A program made the position numbers and the translations under genes. 55,527 nt of DNA from NCBI GenBank assembly GCA_040754425.1, contig JBFMCR010000038.1, positions 1-55,527 on the forward strand, written 5' to 3'. Position 1 is the stretch's first letter; every line of letters starts with the position of its first letter. Source of the DNA: UBA6918 sp040754425. Its GTDB lineage: Bacteria; Pseudomonadota; Gammaproteobacteria; Burkholderiales; Thiobacillaceae. The notes under the pieces are model-generated. The model was given only the letters and a program-made list of their open reading frames with translations, did not search any database and was not told the origin of the DNA. Of the stretch, positions 34,334-41,551 are shown in pieces.

Positions 34334-36115
34334 ATGATGCGTACCCATACCTGCGGCGAAGTCAACGCCGCGCACATCGGCCAGTCCGTGACCTTCTGCG
34401 GCTGGGCCCACCGCCGCCGTGACCACGGCGGGGTGATTTTCATCGACCTCAGGGACAGATACGGTTTGGTGCAGATCGTTTGCGACCCCGACATGGGCGA
34501 GGATTTCAGGCATGCCGAAGCCGTGCGCCATGAATTCGTGCTGAAGATCAGCGGCATCGTGCGCGCCCGCCCCGAAGGGACGGCCAACCCCAACCTCGCC
34601 ACCGGCGAGATCGAGGTGCTGGCAAAGAGAATCGAGGTGCTGAACACTTCCGCCACGCCGCCCTTCCAGATGGACGAGGACAACATCAACGAGAACATCC
34701 GGCTTACCTACCGCTACCTCGACCTGCGGCGCGAGCCGATGCAAAAGAACCTGGCGCTCCGCTACCGCATGGCCAAGGTGATGCGCGATTACCTCGACGC
34801 GCAACAGTTCATGGAAGTGGAAACGCCCATGCTCACGCGCTCGACGCCGGAAGGCGCGCGCGACTACCTGGTGCCTTCGCGCGTGCATGACGGCATGTTC
34901 TACGCGCTGCCGCAGTCGCCGCAGCTGTTCAAGCAATTATTGATGGTGGCGGGCTACGACCGCTACTTCCAGATCACCAAGTGCTTCCGCGACGAAGACT
35001 TGCGCGCCGACCGCCAGCCCGAGTTCACCCAGGTGGACCTGGAAATGTCCTTCGTCGACGAAGACGACGTGATGAACCTGGTCGAGGGCATGATCCGCGA
35101 GACTTACAAGAAAGCGGCCGGCATCGACCTGCCCGATCCCTTTCCGCGCATGGACTGGCACACTGCCATGTCCAAGTACGGTTCCGACAAGCCCGACCTG
35201 CGCGTGACCCTGGAGCTGACGGAAGTGACCGACGCCATGAAGGACGTGGCGTTCAAGGTGTTCTCCGGCCCGGCCAACAGCGGCGGCCGCGTGGCCGCCA
35301 TGCGCGTGCCCGGCGGCGCATCCCTCACCCGCGGCGAGATCGACGCCTACACCGAATTCGTGAAAATCTACGGCGCCAAGGGCCTGGCCTACATCAAGGT
35401 CAATGACGTGACGCAGCTCAATGAAACCGGCCTGCAGTCGCCCATCGTCAAGAACCTGTCCCAAGCATCCCTCAAGGCGGTGATGGAGCGCACCGGCGCT
35501 GCGAACGGCGACCTCATCTTCTTCGGCGCCGATACCGTGAAGGTCGTGAACGACGCCTTGGGCGCCCTGCGCGCCAAGATCGGCCACGAGAAGGGTTATC
35601 TCACAGGAGAGGCCTGGGCGCCCTTGTGGGTGGTGGATTTCCCCATGTTCGAATACGACGAGGAAGCCAAGCGCTGGGTGGCGCTGCACCATCCCTTTAC
35701 TGCGCCCAAGCCAGGCCATGAAGAGATGCTGGAGAGCGATCCCGGGGCCTGCCTGTCGCGCGCCTACGACATGGTGATCAACGGCTGGGAAGTCGGCGGC
35801 GGCTCCATCCGTATCCACCGCGAAGAAGTGCAGGAGAAAGTGTTCAAGGCACTCGCCATCAGCCCGGAAGAACAGCGTGCCAAATTCGGCTTCCTGCTCG
35901 ACGCGCTGCAATACGGCGCGCCGCCGCACGGCGGCCTCGCCTTCGGCCTGGACCGCCTGGTCACCCTGGTGGCAGGCGCGGAATCCATTCGCGACGTCAT
36001 CGCCTTCCCCAAGACCCAGCGCGCCAACGATCTGATGACCGAAGCGCCCAACGTGGTCGACGAGAAACAGCTGCGCGAACTGCATATCCGTTTGCGCAAT
36101 CCGGTGCAGGCGTAA
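34334..36115 (+). CDS. aspS: Aspartyl-tRNA synthetase
   Basis: AspRS (593 aa), a class II synthetase. It has an N-terminal OB anticodon-binding domain (FCGWAHRRRDHGGVIFIDLRDR), the catalytic domain with FMEVETPMLTRSTPEGARDYLVPSR (motif 1 region) and CFRDEDLRADRQPEFTQVD (motif 2), the bacterial GAD insertion, and motif 3 GGLAFGLDRLVTL. The start is one of two adjacent ATGs (34334 or 34337); GAGA at 34322-34325 is closer to the first. Confidence 0.97.
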   Translation: MMRTHTCGEVNAAHIGQSVTFCGWAHRRRDHGGVIFIDLRDRYGLVQIVCDPDMGEDFRHAEAVRHEFVLKISGIVRARPEGTANPNLATGEIEVLAKRIEVLNTSATPPFQMDEDNINENIRLTYRYLDLRREPMQKNLALRYRMAKVMRDYLDAQQFMEVETPMLTRSTPEGARDYLVPSRVHDGMFYALPQSPQLFKQLLMVAGYDRYFQITKCFRDEDLRADRQPEFTQVDLEMSFVDEDDVMNLVEGMIRETYKKAAGIDLPDPFPRMDWHTAMSKYGSDKPDLRVTLELTEVTDAMKDVAFKVFSGPANSGGRVAAMRVPGGASLTRGEIDAYTEFVKIYGAKGLAYIKVNDVTQLNETGLQSPIVKNLSQASLKAVMERTGAANGDLIFFGADTVKVVNDALGALRAKIGHEKGYLTGEAWAPLWVVDFPMFEYDEEAKRWVALHHPFTAPKPGHEEMLESDPGACLSRAYDMVINGWEVGGGSIRIHREEVQEKVFKALAISPEEQRAKFGFLLDALQYGAPPHGGLAFGLDRLVTLVAGAESIRDVIAFPKTQRANDLMTEAPNVVDEKQLRELHIRLRNPVQA

Positions 36116-36126
36116 GGATTTAGGAT

Positions 36127-36325
36127 CTAGCAGCCTGTCGGACTTGAGGCTGATCTACTGCGCCGGTGGGAAGAGCGGCCCATTTTTGGCTTGCGCCGAA
36201 ACTCGCAAGCTCGTTGTCCCCGATTTCCCGTTGCATAGGCCCGCTATGCGCCTCGAAATCGTGAAAAACTGTCCTCGCTCTCCCCCCCGGCTCGCTACGA
36301 TCGCTCAAGTCCGACAGGCTGCTAG
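36127..36325. mobile_element. Non-autonomous insertion element (MITE-like) with 22-bp inverted ends
   Basis: A 199-bp element bounded by exact 22-base inverted repeats at 36127-36148 and 36304-36325. Inside the outer CTAG the arm reads CAGCCTGTCGGACTTGAG. The outer CTAG on both sides may be a 4-base target duplication, as made by IS5-type transposases, because CTAG is itself a palindrome. There is no open frame for a transposase. It lies in the gap between aspS and the cytochrome gene, which are convergent. Confidence 0.75.
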
Positions 36326-36389
36326 CCCTTTGCCTATGTTCAAAACCCAATCTTCTCCCTAAGGGTGATCTCCCTTAGAGCCTGGGCAG

Positions 36390-37058
36390 TCAGGGCTTCG
36401 AGCCGAGCCCGCGGCAGCCGCTGTTGGCATTTTTACGGTACCAGGCAGCCAGTGCAGCCAGCTCGTCCGGGCTGAACGGATTGCGATGGCCCTCCGCGGC
36501 CATGCCCTTTACGCCCAGCAAAAGCCGGGCTTCCAGCGCGGGTGCGGCCTCCTTGCATGCGAGATGGAACAGGTTCTCCGCCGGTAACAGGGTCTTTGCC
36601 TGGGGGACGTCGTGGCAGCCTGCGCAGGCCGCTCGGTGTATGGATCGACCCAAGGCCAGGGCCCGGACCTGCGGGATCCCGGATGGCAATGGAGAAAAAG
36701 GCCGCGCCTGTGCAAGCTGGCGCAGCACGGCGGCTGCCTGCCCGGACTCGTGACGAAGCACGAAATCATAGAGGCTTCGCGCGGCCGCCACTTCCTGAGG
36801 TCGGGCGCCGACTTCGCGCGCCATGACCGGCAGGAGTGATGCGTTTTCCAAGAGGCGCGCGTTCTGTCCAGCTGTGGTCGCGCGTTCCAGATCGGCCTGC
36901 ATTACCTGAATCAGTGCGGCAAGCCGTCTGCCGGCCTCGTCCGTGGAAAAAGCCGCCGGGCTTGCGAGGCCGGCGGCTACGGCGAGGAGGATGAGGAGCA
37001 GGCGCCTCAGGGGAGCTTCACCTTCTGTTCCACCGGACCGGCCTTGGTGATGGTCCAT
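36390..37058 (-). CDS. Exported mono-haem cytochrome c
   Basis: A protein of up to 222 aa with a hydrophobic export segment (about residues 18-37, RRLLLILLAVAAGLASPAAF). The mature part is helical, followed by a C-terminal cytochrome domain with CAGCH at 145-149 and a likely axial Met186 (GVKGMAAEG). The ATG at 37058 lies 52 bases inside the rhodanese gene. A later non-ATG start near residue 17, at the rhodanese stop, would give a more normal signal peptide. It is the last gene of the sulfur-relay cluster and could accept electrons from it, which is inference. Confidence 0.72.
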   Translation of the reverse strand: MDHHQGRSGGTEGEAPLRRLLLILLAVAAGLASPAAFSTDEAGRRLAALIQVMQADLERATTAGQNARLLENASLLPVMAREVGARPQEVAAARSLYDFVLRHESGQAAAVLRQLAQARPFSPLPSGIPQVRALALGRSIHRAACAGCHDVPQAKTLLPAENLFHLACKEAAPALEARLLLGVKGMAAEGHRNPFSPDELAALAAWYRKNANSGCRGLGSKP

Positions 37059-37945
37059 TCCACCATGGAACCGTCATACAGTTTGGCATCCTTGTTGCCC
37101 AGAATCTCATGGGCCACGAACCAGCCGTTGGCGGCAAAATGCCCGGTATTGCAGAAATTGATCTGGGAACCCTTTGTGGGCACATTCGCGATCTTGTAGA
37201 GGGCTTCCAGTTGCTCCTTGCTGCGAAACTTGCCGCCGCCGTTTTCCGTCAACCAGATGGATGAAACATTTTTTGCGCCCGGGAGGGTGCCGTTGGCGGT
37301 CGCCTTGGGGTTGCGGTTGATGCCGGCGTACTGGTCTTCCGGCCGGTTGTCCACCAGAACGACGTTCCGATTGTTCAGCGCGGCCTTCACATCCTCCCTT
37401 GTTGCGATCATGTCCTTGCGCAGGTTTACGGTGAAGGTTTTCGGCGCCGCTTTCACGGCCCCGGACTGAAGAGGATTCTTCTTGTCGGCAGTGTAGGCCT
37501 TCATGCCGCCGTTGAGGATGGAAACTTCGTCATGCCCCAAGACTTTGAAGGTCCAGTAGATACGAGTGGCCCAGCCTGCGTCGATGTTGGTGGCACCGGG
37601 AGGTACGATTACCACGTGGGTCTTGTTGTCCATGCCCAGTTTCCCGCCGATCAGGCTGGCGAGCTTGCTGGTATCTTCCGGCAACATGTCGGGTACTTTG
37701 TCTCGAACCCGTTCCACGCGCCAGCCATCCTTGTCGAAATTGCTGTTCACGGCGCCAGGAATGTGGCCGCGCAGGTAATCCGCTGCGGGCTGAAGGTCGA
37801 GGAAGACCACATCGGGCTTGCCAATGTGGGCCTTGACCCATTCCGTGTCCACCAGCGGCGTGGCAGCCATGGCCGCCGAGGACCAGGCAAGGAAGAGAAA
37901 CAGGAATGCTTGCAGCAGATTACGCAGCGAGGGAAGATGGCTCAT
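37007..37945 (-). CDS. Exported tandem-domain rhodanese (sulfurtransferase)
   Basis: A 312-aa sulfurtransferase with a signal peptide ending AMA28. Two rhodanese domains are present. The N-terminal one has VVFLDLQPAADYLRGHIPGAV but no catalytic cysteine. The C-terminal one has VVLVDNRPEDQYAGI and the active-site loop NFCNTGHFAA with Cys265. It would move sulfane sulfur from thiosulfate or a persulfide in the periplasm. AAAGGAG precedes the ATG at 37945. It sits between a 58-aa gene and the cytochrome c gene in the cluster. Confidence 0.88.
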   Translation of the reverse strand: MSHLPSLRNLLQAFLFLFLAWSSAAMAATPLVDTEWVKAHIGKPDVVFLDLQPAADYLRGHIPGAVNSNFDKDGWRVERVRDKVPDMLPEDTSKLASLIGGKLGMDNKTHVVIVPPGATNIDAGWATRIYWTFKVLGHDEVSILNGGMKAYTADKKNPLQSGAVKAAPKTFTVNLRKDMIATREDVKAALNNRNVVLVDNRPEDQYAGINRNPKATANGTLPGAKNVSSIWLTENGGGKFRSKEQLEALYKIANVPTKGSQINFCNTGHFAANGWFVAHEILGNKDAKLYDGSMVEWTITKAGPVEQKVKLP

Positions 37946-37965
37946 GGTTTTGTCTCCTTTAGTGC

Positions 37966-38142
37966 TTATAAAGTGATTACACATTCGGCGGACAAGAGAG
38001 CGTCCAGCACACACTCCCAGTCCGTCTCCTCCATGTCCGGGCGCGCGAGATCGAAGTGCGGCAGCCCTGGCTCGAAGGCCAGCGCCGCCTCTACCGTGTC
38101 GGCATCCGGAAACAGATCGGTTTTGAGTACGACTATATTCAT
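37966..38142 (-). CDS. Small protein in the sulfur-relay cluster (58 aa)
   Basis: A 58-aa acidic protein, beginning MNIVVLKTDLFPDADTVEAA and ending with SAECVITL, with cysteines at 44 and 54. The ATG overlaps the stop of the preceding DsrE-like gene (ATGA), which supports real translation. No family recognised; soluble by composition. Confidence 0.6.
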   Translation of the reverse strand: MNIVVLKTDLFPDADTVEAALAFEPGLPHFDLARPDMEETDWECVLDALLSAECVITL

Positions 38143-38420
38143 AGGGAGAGCACCATCTCAGCCTCGGCAAGCGCCGCTGCCAAACCGGCGGCATCCAGCA
38201 GCGGCAGGCCTTCCTGGTTTGCCACCGTCGTTTCCGGGGCGATGTCCGAAAGCTCCAGGAGTTCGGCCATGGCCATGTTCTGGGGCGTTTCCTCGACCAC
38301 CCGGTCCATGAATACCAGTCTGAGCCGGTGTCCGAAAATGGTGAGGCCGGCTGCCACCCGCATGGCCTCGGCATGATCGCGGCGGGCCAGCACCAGAATG
38401 GTTTTTCTGTCGGCGCTCAC
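38139..38420 (-). CDS. DsrE-like protein, second copy
   Basis: A 93-aa protein with an alternating beta-alpha pattern like DsrE/DsrF: ILVLARRDHAEAMRVAAGLTIFGH, then LRLVFMDRVVEE and LPLLDAAGLAAAL. GTG start overlapping the previous stop (GTGA). No conserved DsrE cysteine is seen, so a sulfur-carrier role would need a partner. The fold assignment is by pattern only. Confidence 0.6.
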   Translation of the reverse strand: MSADRKTILVLARRDHAEAMRVAAGLTIFGHRLRLVFMDRVVEETPQNMAMAELLELSDIAPETTVANQEGLPLLDAAGLAAALAEAEMVLSL

Positions 38421-38707
38421 AGGCTCACCACCCGTTTCGCTTCCGCCATGAGGGCGCTGTTGACGGTCTGGCTGCCGGCTTCCACCGGGCAGGGCTCTCC
38501 CGGCCGGAAACGATGCCAGGATTCTTCGCACATCACCGCACGGCTGCCGCCCAAGACTTCCTTCAGGCGGGGATCGGCGGCCACCAGCGTTCCATCGAAC
38601 GTAAAGAAGCAGGCGACCGTTATGCTTCGGCGCCGGGCTGCAGCCAGCAACGGAAACAGATAGCGGCCGGCATCGCGGTGGCTCACATGGAACAACAGAT
38701 CGATCAT
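38417..38707 (-). CDS. DsrE-like protein, first copy
   Basis: A 96-aa protein starting MIDLLFHVSHRDAGRYLFPLL with ITVACFFTFDGTLVA and a C-terminal MAEAKRVVSL. The beta-alpha-beta pattern resembles DsrE-family proteins. Cysteines lie near residues 34, 61 and 74. It overlaps both neighbours by four bases. Likely a partner of the following DsrE-like protein. Moderate confidence in the family, good confidence that it is a gene. Confidence 0.6.
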   Translation of the reverse strand: MIDLLFHVSHRDAGRYLFPLLAAARRRSITVACFFTFDGTLVAADPRLKEVLGGSRAVMCEESWHRFRPGEPCPVEAGSQTVNSALMAEAKRVVSL

Positions 38708-39336
38708 CCTGTTCTCCCGGGTAGCTCTAGAAGTGCCGGGCGTCCCGCAAGCAGCCATCCCGCCCAGAGGATGACCGCATCCGGCTGACGGGGCGCGCTT
38801 ATCACCGCTTGCCTGTCCCGCCGCAGGGGCCCTGAGACGCGTGTTACGCGTGCTTGCCGCCTGTCGTCGAACTCATGAGAGAAAACTATCAGCTCTTCCC
38901 GGAAGCGGGCTTTGTAGGCCATCTGACGGGCGAAATCGCGAGGGGTGCCGGGGGCGCTTGGCAGGTGTCGGAGCAGCGTCCTTGCCGGTTGCGCGGCAAC
39001 ATAAACCTGCTTTTGCCCAGCCAGATGCAGAAGCCCGGCTACCAACAGGCAATCCTCGTTCCGTTCGGCCACTACCAGCACGGTTTCATCGCCGGCGAGA
39101 TGGGCGGTGGAAAACAGCCAGACGATTTCGCGCCAGGGAGCGAGCCGTCCCTTGCTGTCCACGAATTCGCTCGCTGGCAGGCAGCGTGCGCCGCCCAGGC
39201 TGCCGGCGACGCAGTCGGCAAGGGGGCGGGCGTCAACGACCACGCTCCGCGTCGGAAGCGTGATTTCCTTCCATGAGACGAGCGCCGCCTGGGCTGTTGA
39301 ACCCACGGCCAGCAGAAGCAGTACGGGCAGCCACAT
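38704..39336 (-). CDS. Exported rhodanese-like protein lacking the catalytic cysteine
   Basis: A 210-aa protein with a signal peptide (MWLPVLLLLAVGSTAQA). A rhodanese-like domain follows, with VVVDARPLADCVAGSLGGARCLP at its front. Where the active loop should have Cys it reads ETVLVVAERNEDCLLVAG: the catalytic position is Glu, with a Cys five residues later. A hydrophobic C-terminal stretch (AVILWAGWLLAG) may anchor it to the membrane. It overlaps the upstream gene by one base and the downstream one by four. Perhaps a sulfur-binding or structural partner. Confidence 0.65.
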   Translation of the reverse strand: MWLPVLLLLAVGSTAQAALVSWKEITLPTRSVVVDARPLADCVAGSLGGARCLPASEFVDSKGRLAPWREIVWLFSTAHLAGDETVLVVAERNEDCLLVAGLLHLAGQKQVYVAAQPARTLLRHLPSAPGTPRDFARQMAYKARFREELIVFSHEFDDRRQARVTRVSGPLRRDRQAVISAPRQPDAVILWAGWLLAGRPALLELPGRTG

Positions 39337-39605
39337 CAGCAGCCTCCGAAGCGCTGGACCGAGGCGGGCGCGGCCTGTTCGCCTTCCGGCGCAGGCGGAT
39401 GTTCCATCCAGTAAGCCATCAGATCTATGCCGGATACATGGCCGAAACTGCCAAGATCGAATTCCGGCAACTCCTCGGGGCCGACAGGCGTCTTCGACCG
39501 TGCCACGGCTTCGGACGGCATGGCGGCAAGCTCGAAGCCCGCCGCGCTCACGACGAAGGCGGCCGCCAAGGCTGCGCCGCAGAAGATGAGGCTGTTTCTG
39601 TCCAT
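39336..39605 (-). CDS. Small exported or membrane-anchored protein ending in Gly-Gly-Cys
   Basis: An 89-aa protein with an N-terminal hydrophobic segment (SLIFCGAALAAAFVVSAAGF, about residues 5-24). A hydrophilic tail rich in Pro and Glu follows and ends QRFGGC. The terminal GGC recalls the SoxY C-terminal arm GGCGG, on which sulfur intermediates ride; that comparison is inference. GGGAGAG precedes the ATG. It sits between a 30-aa membrane peptide and the rhodanese-like gene. Confidence 0.65.
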   Translation of the reverse strand: MDRNSLIFCGAALAAAFVVSAAGFELAAMPSEAVARSKTPVGPEELPEFDLGSFGHVSGIDLMAYWMEHPPAPEGEQAAPASVQRFGGC

Positions 39606-39623
39606 ACCCTCTCCCGAATTGAA

Positions 39624-39716
39624 TCAAAGCGTGTCGCAAAGCAGCGCGAGGTACAGCACGCCAATCGCCACGAAAAACATCACAAGCTGCATTCCCGTCT
39701 CGAAATCCAGGTTCAT
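39624..39716 (-). CDS. 30-aa membrane peptide
   Basis: A very short protein starting MNLDFETGMQLVMFFVAIGV, with one transmembrane segment and ending LCDTL. AAAGGAG lies 7 bases before the ATG, and the ATG overlaps the upstream stop (ATGA), so translation is credible. It may be a small subunit of a membrane complex with its neighbours. Confidence 0.55.
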   Translation of the reverse strand: MNLDFETGMQLVMFFVAIGVLYLALLCDTL

Positions 39717-39922
39717 GGCCGAACTCCTTTGTAATGGCGGACGAGGGTTTCCACCGGGATCGTCTGGCCTGTTACGGGATCGATTACCGGCGGCGTGAAA
39801 TGGGGAACGCCGTCGCGGGTCAGCTTGAGGCTTGCAGGCGGATTACTGTACACCTGCCACAGTCCCCAGCCGCACACGGCGACGGAAGCCAACAAATAGG
39901 CACGCATCAGAAGCCGTGCCAT
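39713..39922 (-). CDS. Small single-pass membrane protein (69 aa)
   Basis: A 69-aa protein with one N-terminal helix (LLMRAYLLASVAVCGWGLW) and a tail starting VYSNPPASLKLTRDG that contains FTPPVIDPVTGQTIPVETLV. The ATG follows the TusA-like stop almost at once. Not a family I recognise. Its place after the TusA-like gene suggests a membrane partner for the sulfur carrier. Confidence 0.6.
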   Translation of the reverse strand: MARLLMRAYLLASVAVCGWGLWQVYSNPPASLKLTRDGVPHFTPPVIDPVTGQTIPVETLVRHYKGVRP

Positions 39923-39923
39923 G

Positions 39924-40226
39924 TCACAGTTTCCTCAGGTACACGTGCCAGGCACGCCCGGCATTGACCGTAGCCATGTGCTCGCATCGAAGTTCGGCGC
40001 ACATGGGCGGAAGGGCCTCCATCGAGGTGGGGTTGTCTACCAGTACTTCCACCACTTCGCCGGTGTTTGCCTCGCCCAGTGCCTTTTTCGTCATGAGTTG
40101 CGGGCGAGGACATGAATCGCCGATGGCGTCCACTTGGCGCGTGACGGCAACGGTGCGGCCGTCAGGCAGGGTGACCTGGTTTGCCACGGTGGGCGTTTCG
40201 GATTTCTTGCTGCCAAATAGTCCCAT
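39924..40226 (-). CDS. TusA-family sulfur carrier
   Basis: A 100-aa TusA-like protein. TusA proteins carry a persulfide on a conserved cysteine and hand sulfur between enzymes. The signature CPRPQL is at 39-44 (Cys39), followed by TKKALGEANTGEVVEVLVDNP. An N-terminal extension of about 30 residues (MGLFGSKKSETPTVANQ) is longer than in E. coli TusA. AGGAG precedes the ATG. It lies directly after the YeeE-like genes, the pairing seen in thiosulfate uptake (TsuA with TsuB). Confidence 0.87.
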   Translation of the reverse strand: MGLFGSKKSETPTVANQVTLPDGRTVAVTRQVDAIGDSCPRPQLMTKKALGEANTGEVVEVLVDNPTSMEALPPMCAELRCEHMATVNAGRAWHVYLRKL

Positions 40227-40236
40227 GGTGTGCTCC

Positions 40237-40911
40237 TCAAACGGATGGGGTTTCGGGTTGGGGGTTGGAATGCGAGGATATTTCGGCTTGCAATGGCACA
40301 TCCGCTACGCTGGACGGTACGGCGCGGGCCGCTTCGCGCGCCTGTTCCTTCCGACGGATGGCACGATAGATGGCGAGCAGGGCTGCGAATTGCACGAGAC
40401 CGAAAAGGATCGCCGGCACGCCGGTTTTTTCCTGCAAAGTGCGGGCATTGGCGAAGCCCAGCTGCAGAGCCTCCGGATTCGGGTCCCCGGTCATGGAAGC
40501 GGGCGCCGGCGGCCACAGGTTGTAGGACCACAGCAGCGAAAACAGGAACATGCCCACGAAGGTGAAGAGCAATGCCCACGCTGCGCCGACGTTGCCTTCC
40601 GCTGCTTTCACCCAGGTGGATACGGTACAGGCTCCGGCCAGCACCATGCCGATGCCGAACAGGAACAGTCCGAGGAAGGTGTTGAGGCCCACGTCGAAAT
40701 CCAGAGTGTGGCCCGCACCCACGGTTATGAAGGCGGTGAAGCCCAGGGTCAGGATCATCATGCCTACCAGGAGCGCCTTGGTGTTGCGATAGGTCTTGAA
40801 CATGATGGCGTCCCGCAGCGCCGCTGTATTGCAGAAGCGGGAGCGCTGTACCAGCAGGCCTACAACGGCTCCGAAAACAAAGGCGATCATGCATTCCGCG
40901 ATGGCAGACAT
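40237..40911 (-). CDS. YeeE/YedE family transporter half, sulfur compound uptake
   Basis: A 224-aa membrane protein with about five helices. It has two family motifs with cysteines: RSRFCNTAAL (Cys27) and GIGMVLAGACTVSTW (Cys95). In full-length YeeE (TsuA) such cysteines line the path of thiosulfate. The partner half with the third motif is the next gene upstream. GGAGGG precedes the ATG at 40911, two bases after the partner's stop. A cytoplasmic tail of about 50 charged residues is unusual. Confidence 0.85.
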   Translation of the reverse strand: MSAIAECMIAFVFGAVVGLLVQRSRFCNTAALRDAIMFKTYRNTKALLVGMMILTLGFTAFITVGAGHTLDFDVGLNTFLGLFLFGIGMVLAGACTVSTWVKAAEGNVGAAWALLFTFVGMFLFSLLWSYNLWPPAPASMTGDPNPEALQLGFANARTLQEKTGVPAILFGLVQFAALLAIYRAIRRKEQAREAARAVPSSVADVPLQAEISSHSNPQPETPSV

Positions 40912-40913
40912 CC

Positions 40914-41405
40914 TCAACCCTCCAGCATTTTCTTGTAGATCAGGGAGCCCACCCAGGCACCGGCGATGATGCCGGAGATCGCAAGATAGCCGCCCAGGTT
41001 CATCTCAGGCGTGAGGCCGAAGAAAGTGGACACATTGCATACGAAGGCAAGCCGGATGCCGATGCCCATGAGCAGACCTCCGACCGTGATCATTACCCAT
41101 TCGGAAAGACGACGCGGCATGCGCAGATAAAACTCCCCGCTCAGCACTGCCCCAACGAAAGCTCCGAAGAACATGCCAAAGCTGATATACATCTTCCAGT
41201 AATCCCAGTGCGGCTCGAACACCAGATTCCAGAATGGCAGCCGCTGCAGATCGTCGCCCAGGATGCCGCGGGCGATGAGTCCCGTCATCATGGTTTCACC
41301 GCCCCCCACGGTCCAGGCGCCGATGGTGAGAAACAGAAAAATATCCAGTACCGCGATTACAGCCAGGGCGAACACTGGATCCAGAGTCTTGCGGAAAAAC
41401 TCCAT
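40914..41405 (-). CDS. YeeE/YedE family transporter half, first gene of the sulfur cluster
   Basis: A 163-aa membrane protein with four predicted helices and the family motif GGLLMGIGIRLAFVCNVSTFFG (Cys123). With the next gene it appears to make up one full YeeE-type transporter, split over two proteins. AGGAG precedes the ATG at 41405. It heads the minus-strand cluster, and its 5' region faces the ribbon-helix-helix regulator. Confidence 0.83.
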   Translation of the reverse strand: MEFFRKTLDPVFALAVIAVLDIFLFLTIGAWTVGGGETMMTGLIARGILGDDLQRLPFWNLVFEPHWDYWKMYISFGMFFGAFVGAVLSGEFYLRMPRRLSEWVMITVGGLLMGIGIRLAFVCNVSTFFGLTPEMNLGGYLAISGIIAGAWVGSLIYKKMLEG

Positions 41406-41487
41406 TGGCCATCTCCTCGTTCTTTCTTTTGTTGTCCGCAGATTAGGCGCGTTGACACGGGGTGTGGTAGTAATCTTTGCCAACAGG

Positions 41488-41517
41488 TTGCAGAAAACCG
41501 CGGTTGTGGTTTGTAAT
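41488..41517 (+). promoter_or_regulatory. Candidate promoter and operator of the ribbon-helix-helix gene
   Basis: TTGCAG (41488-41493) and TGTAAT (41512-41517) are spaced by 18. Between them lies the perfect 10-base palindrome AACCGCGGTT (41496-41505), a plausible operator for the dimeric regulator encoded downstream and possibly for the divergent sulfur operon. Confidence 0.4.
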
Positions 41518-41551
41518 TGGGCGGCGTATTTGAAAGCGGGAGCGAGACACA

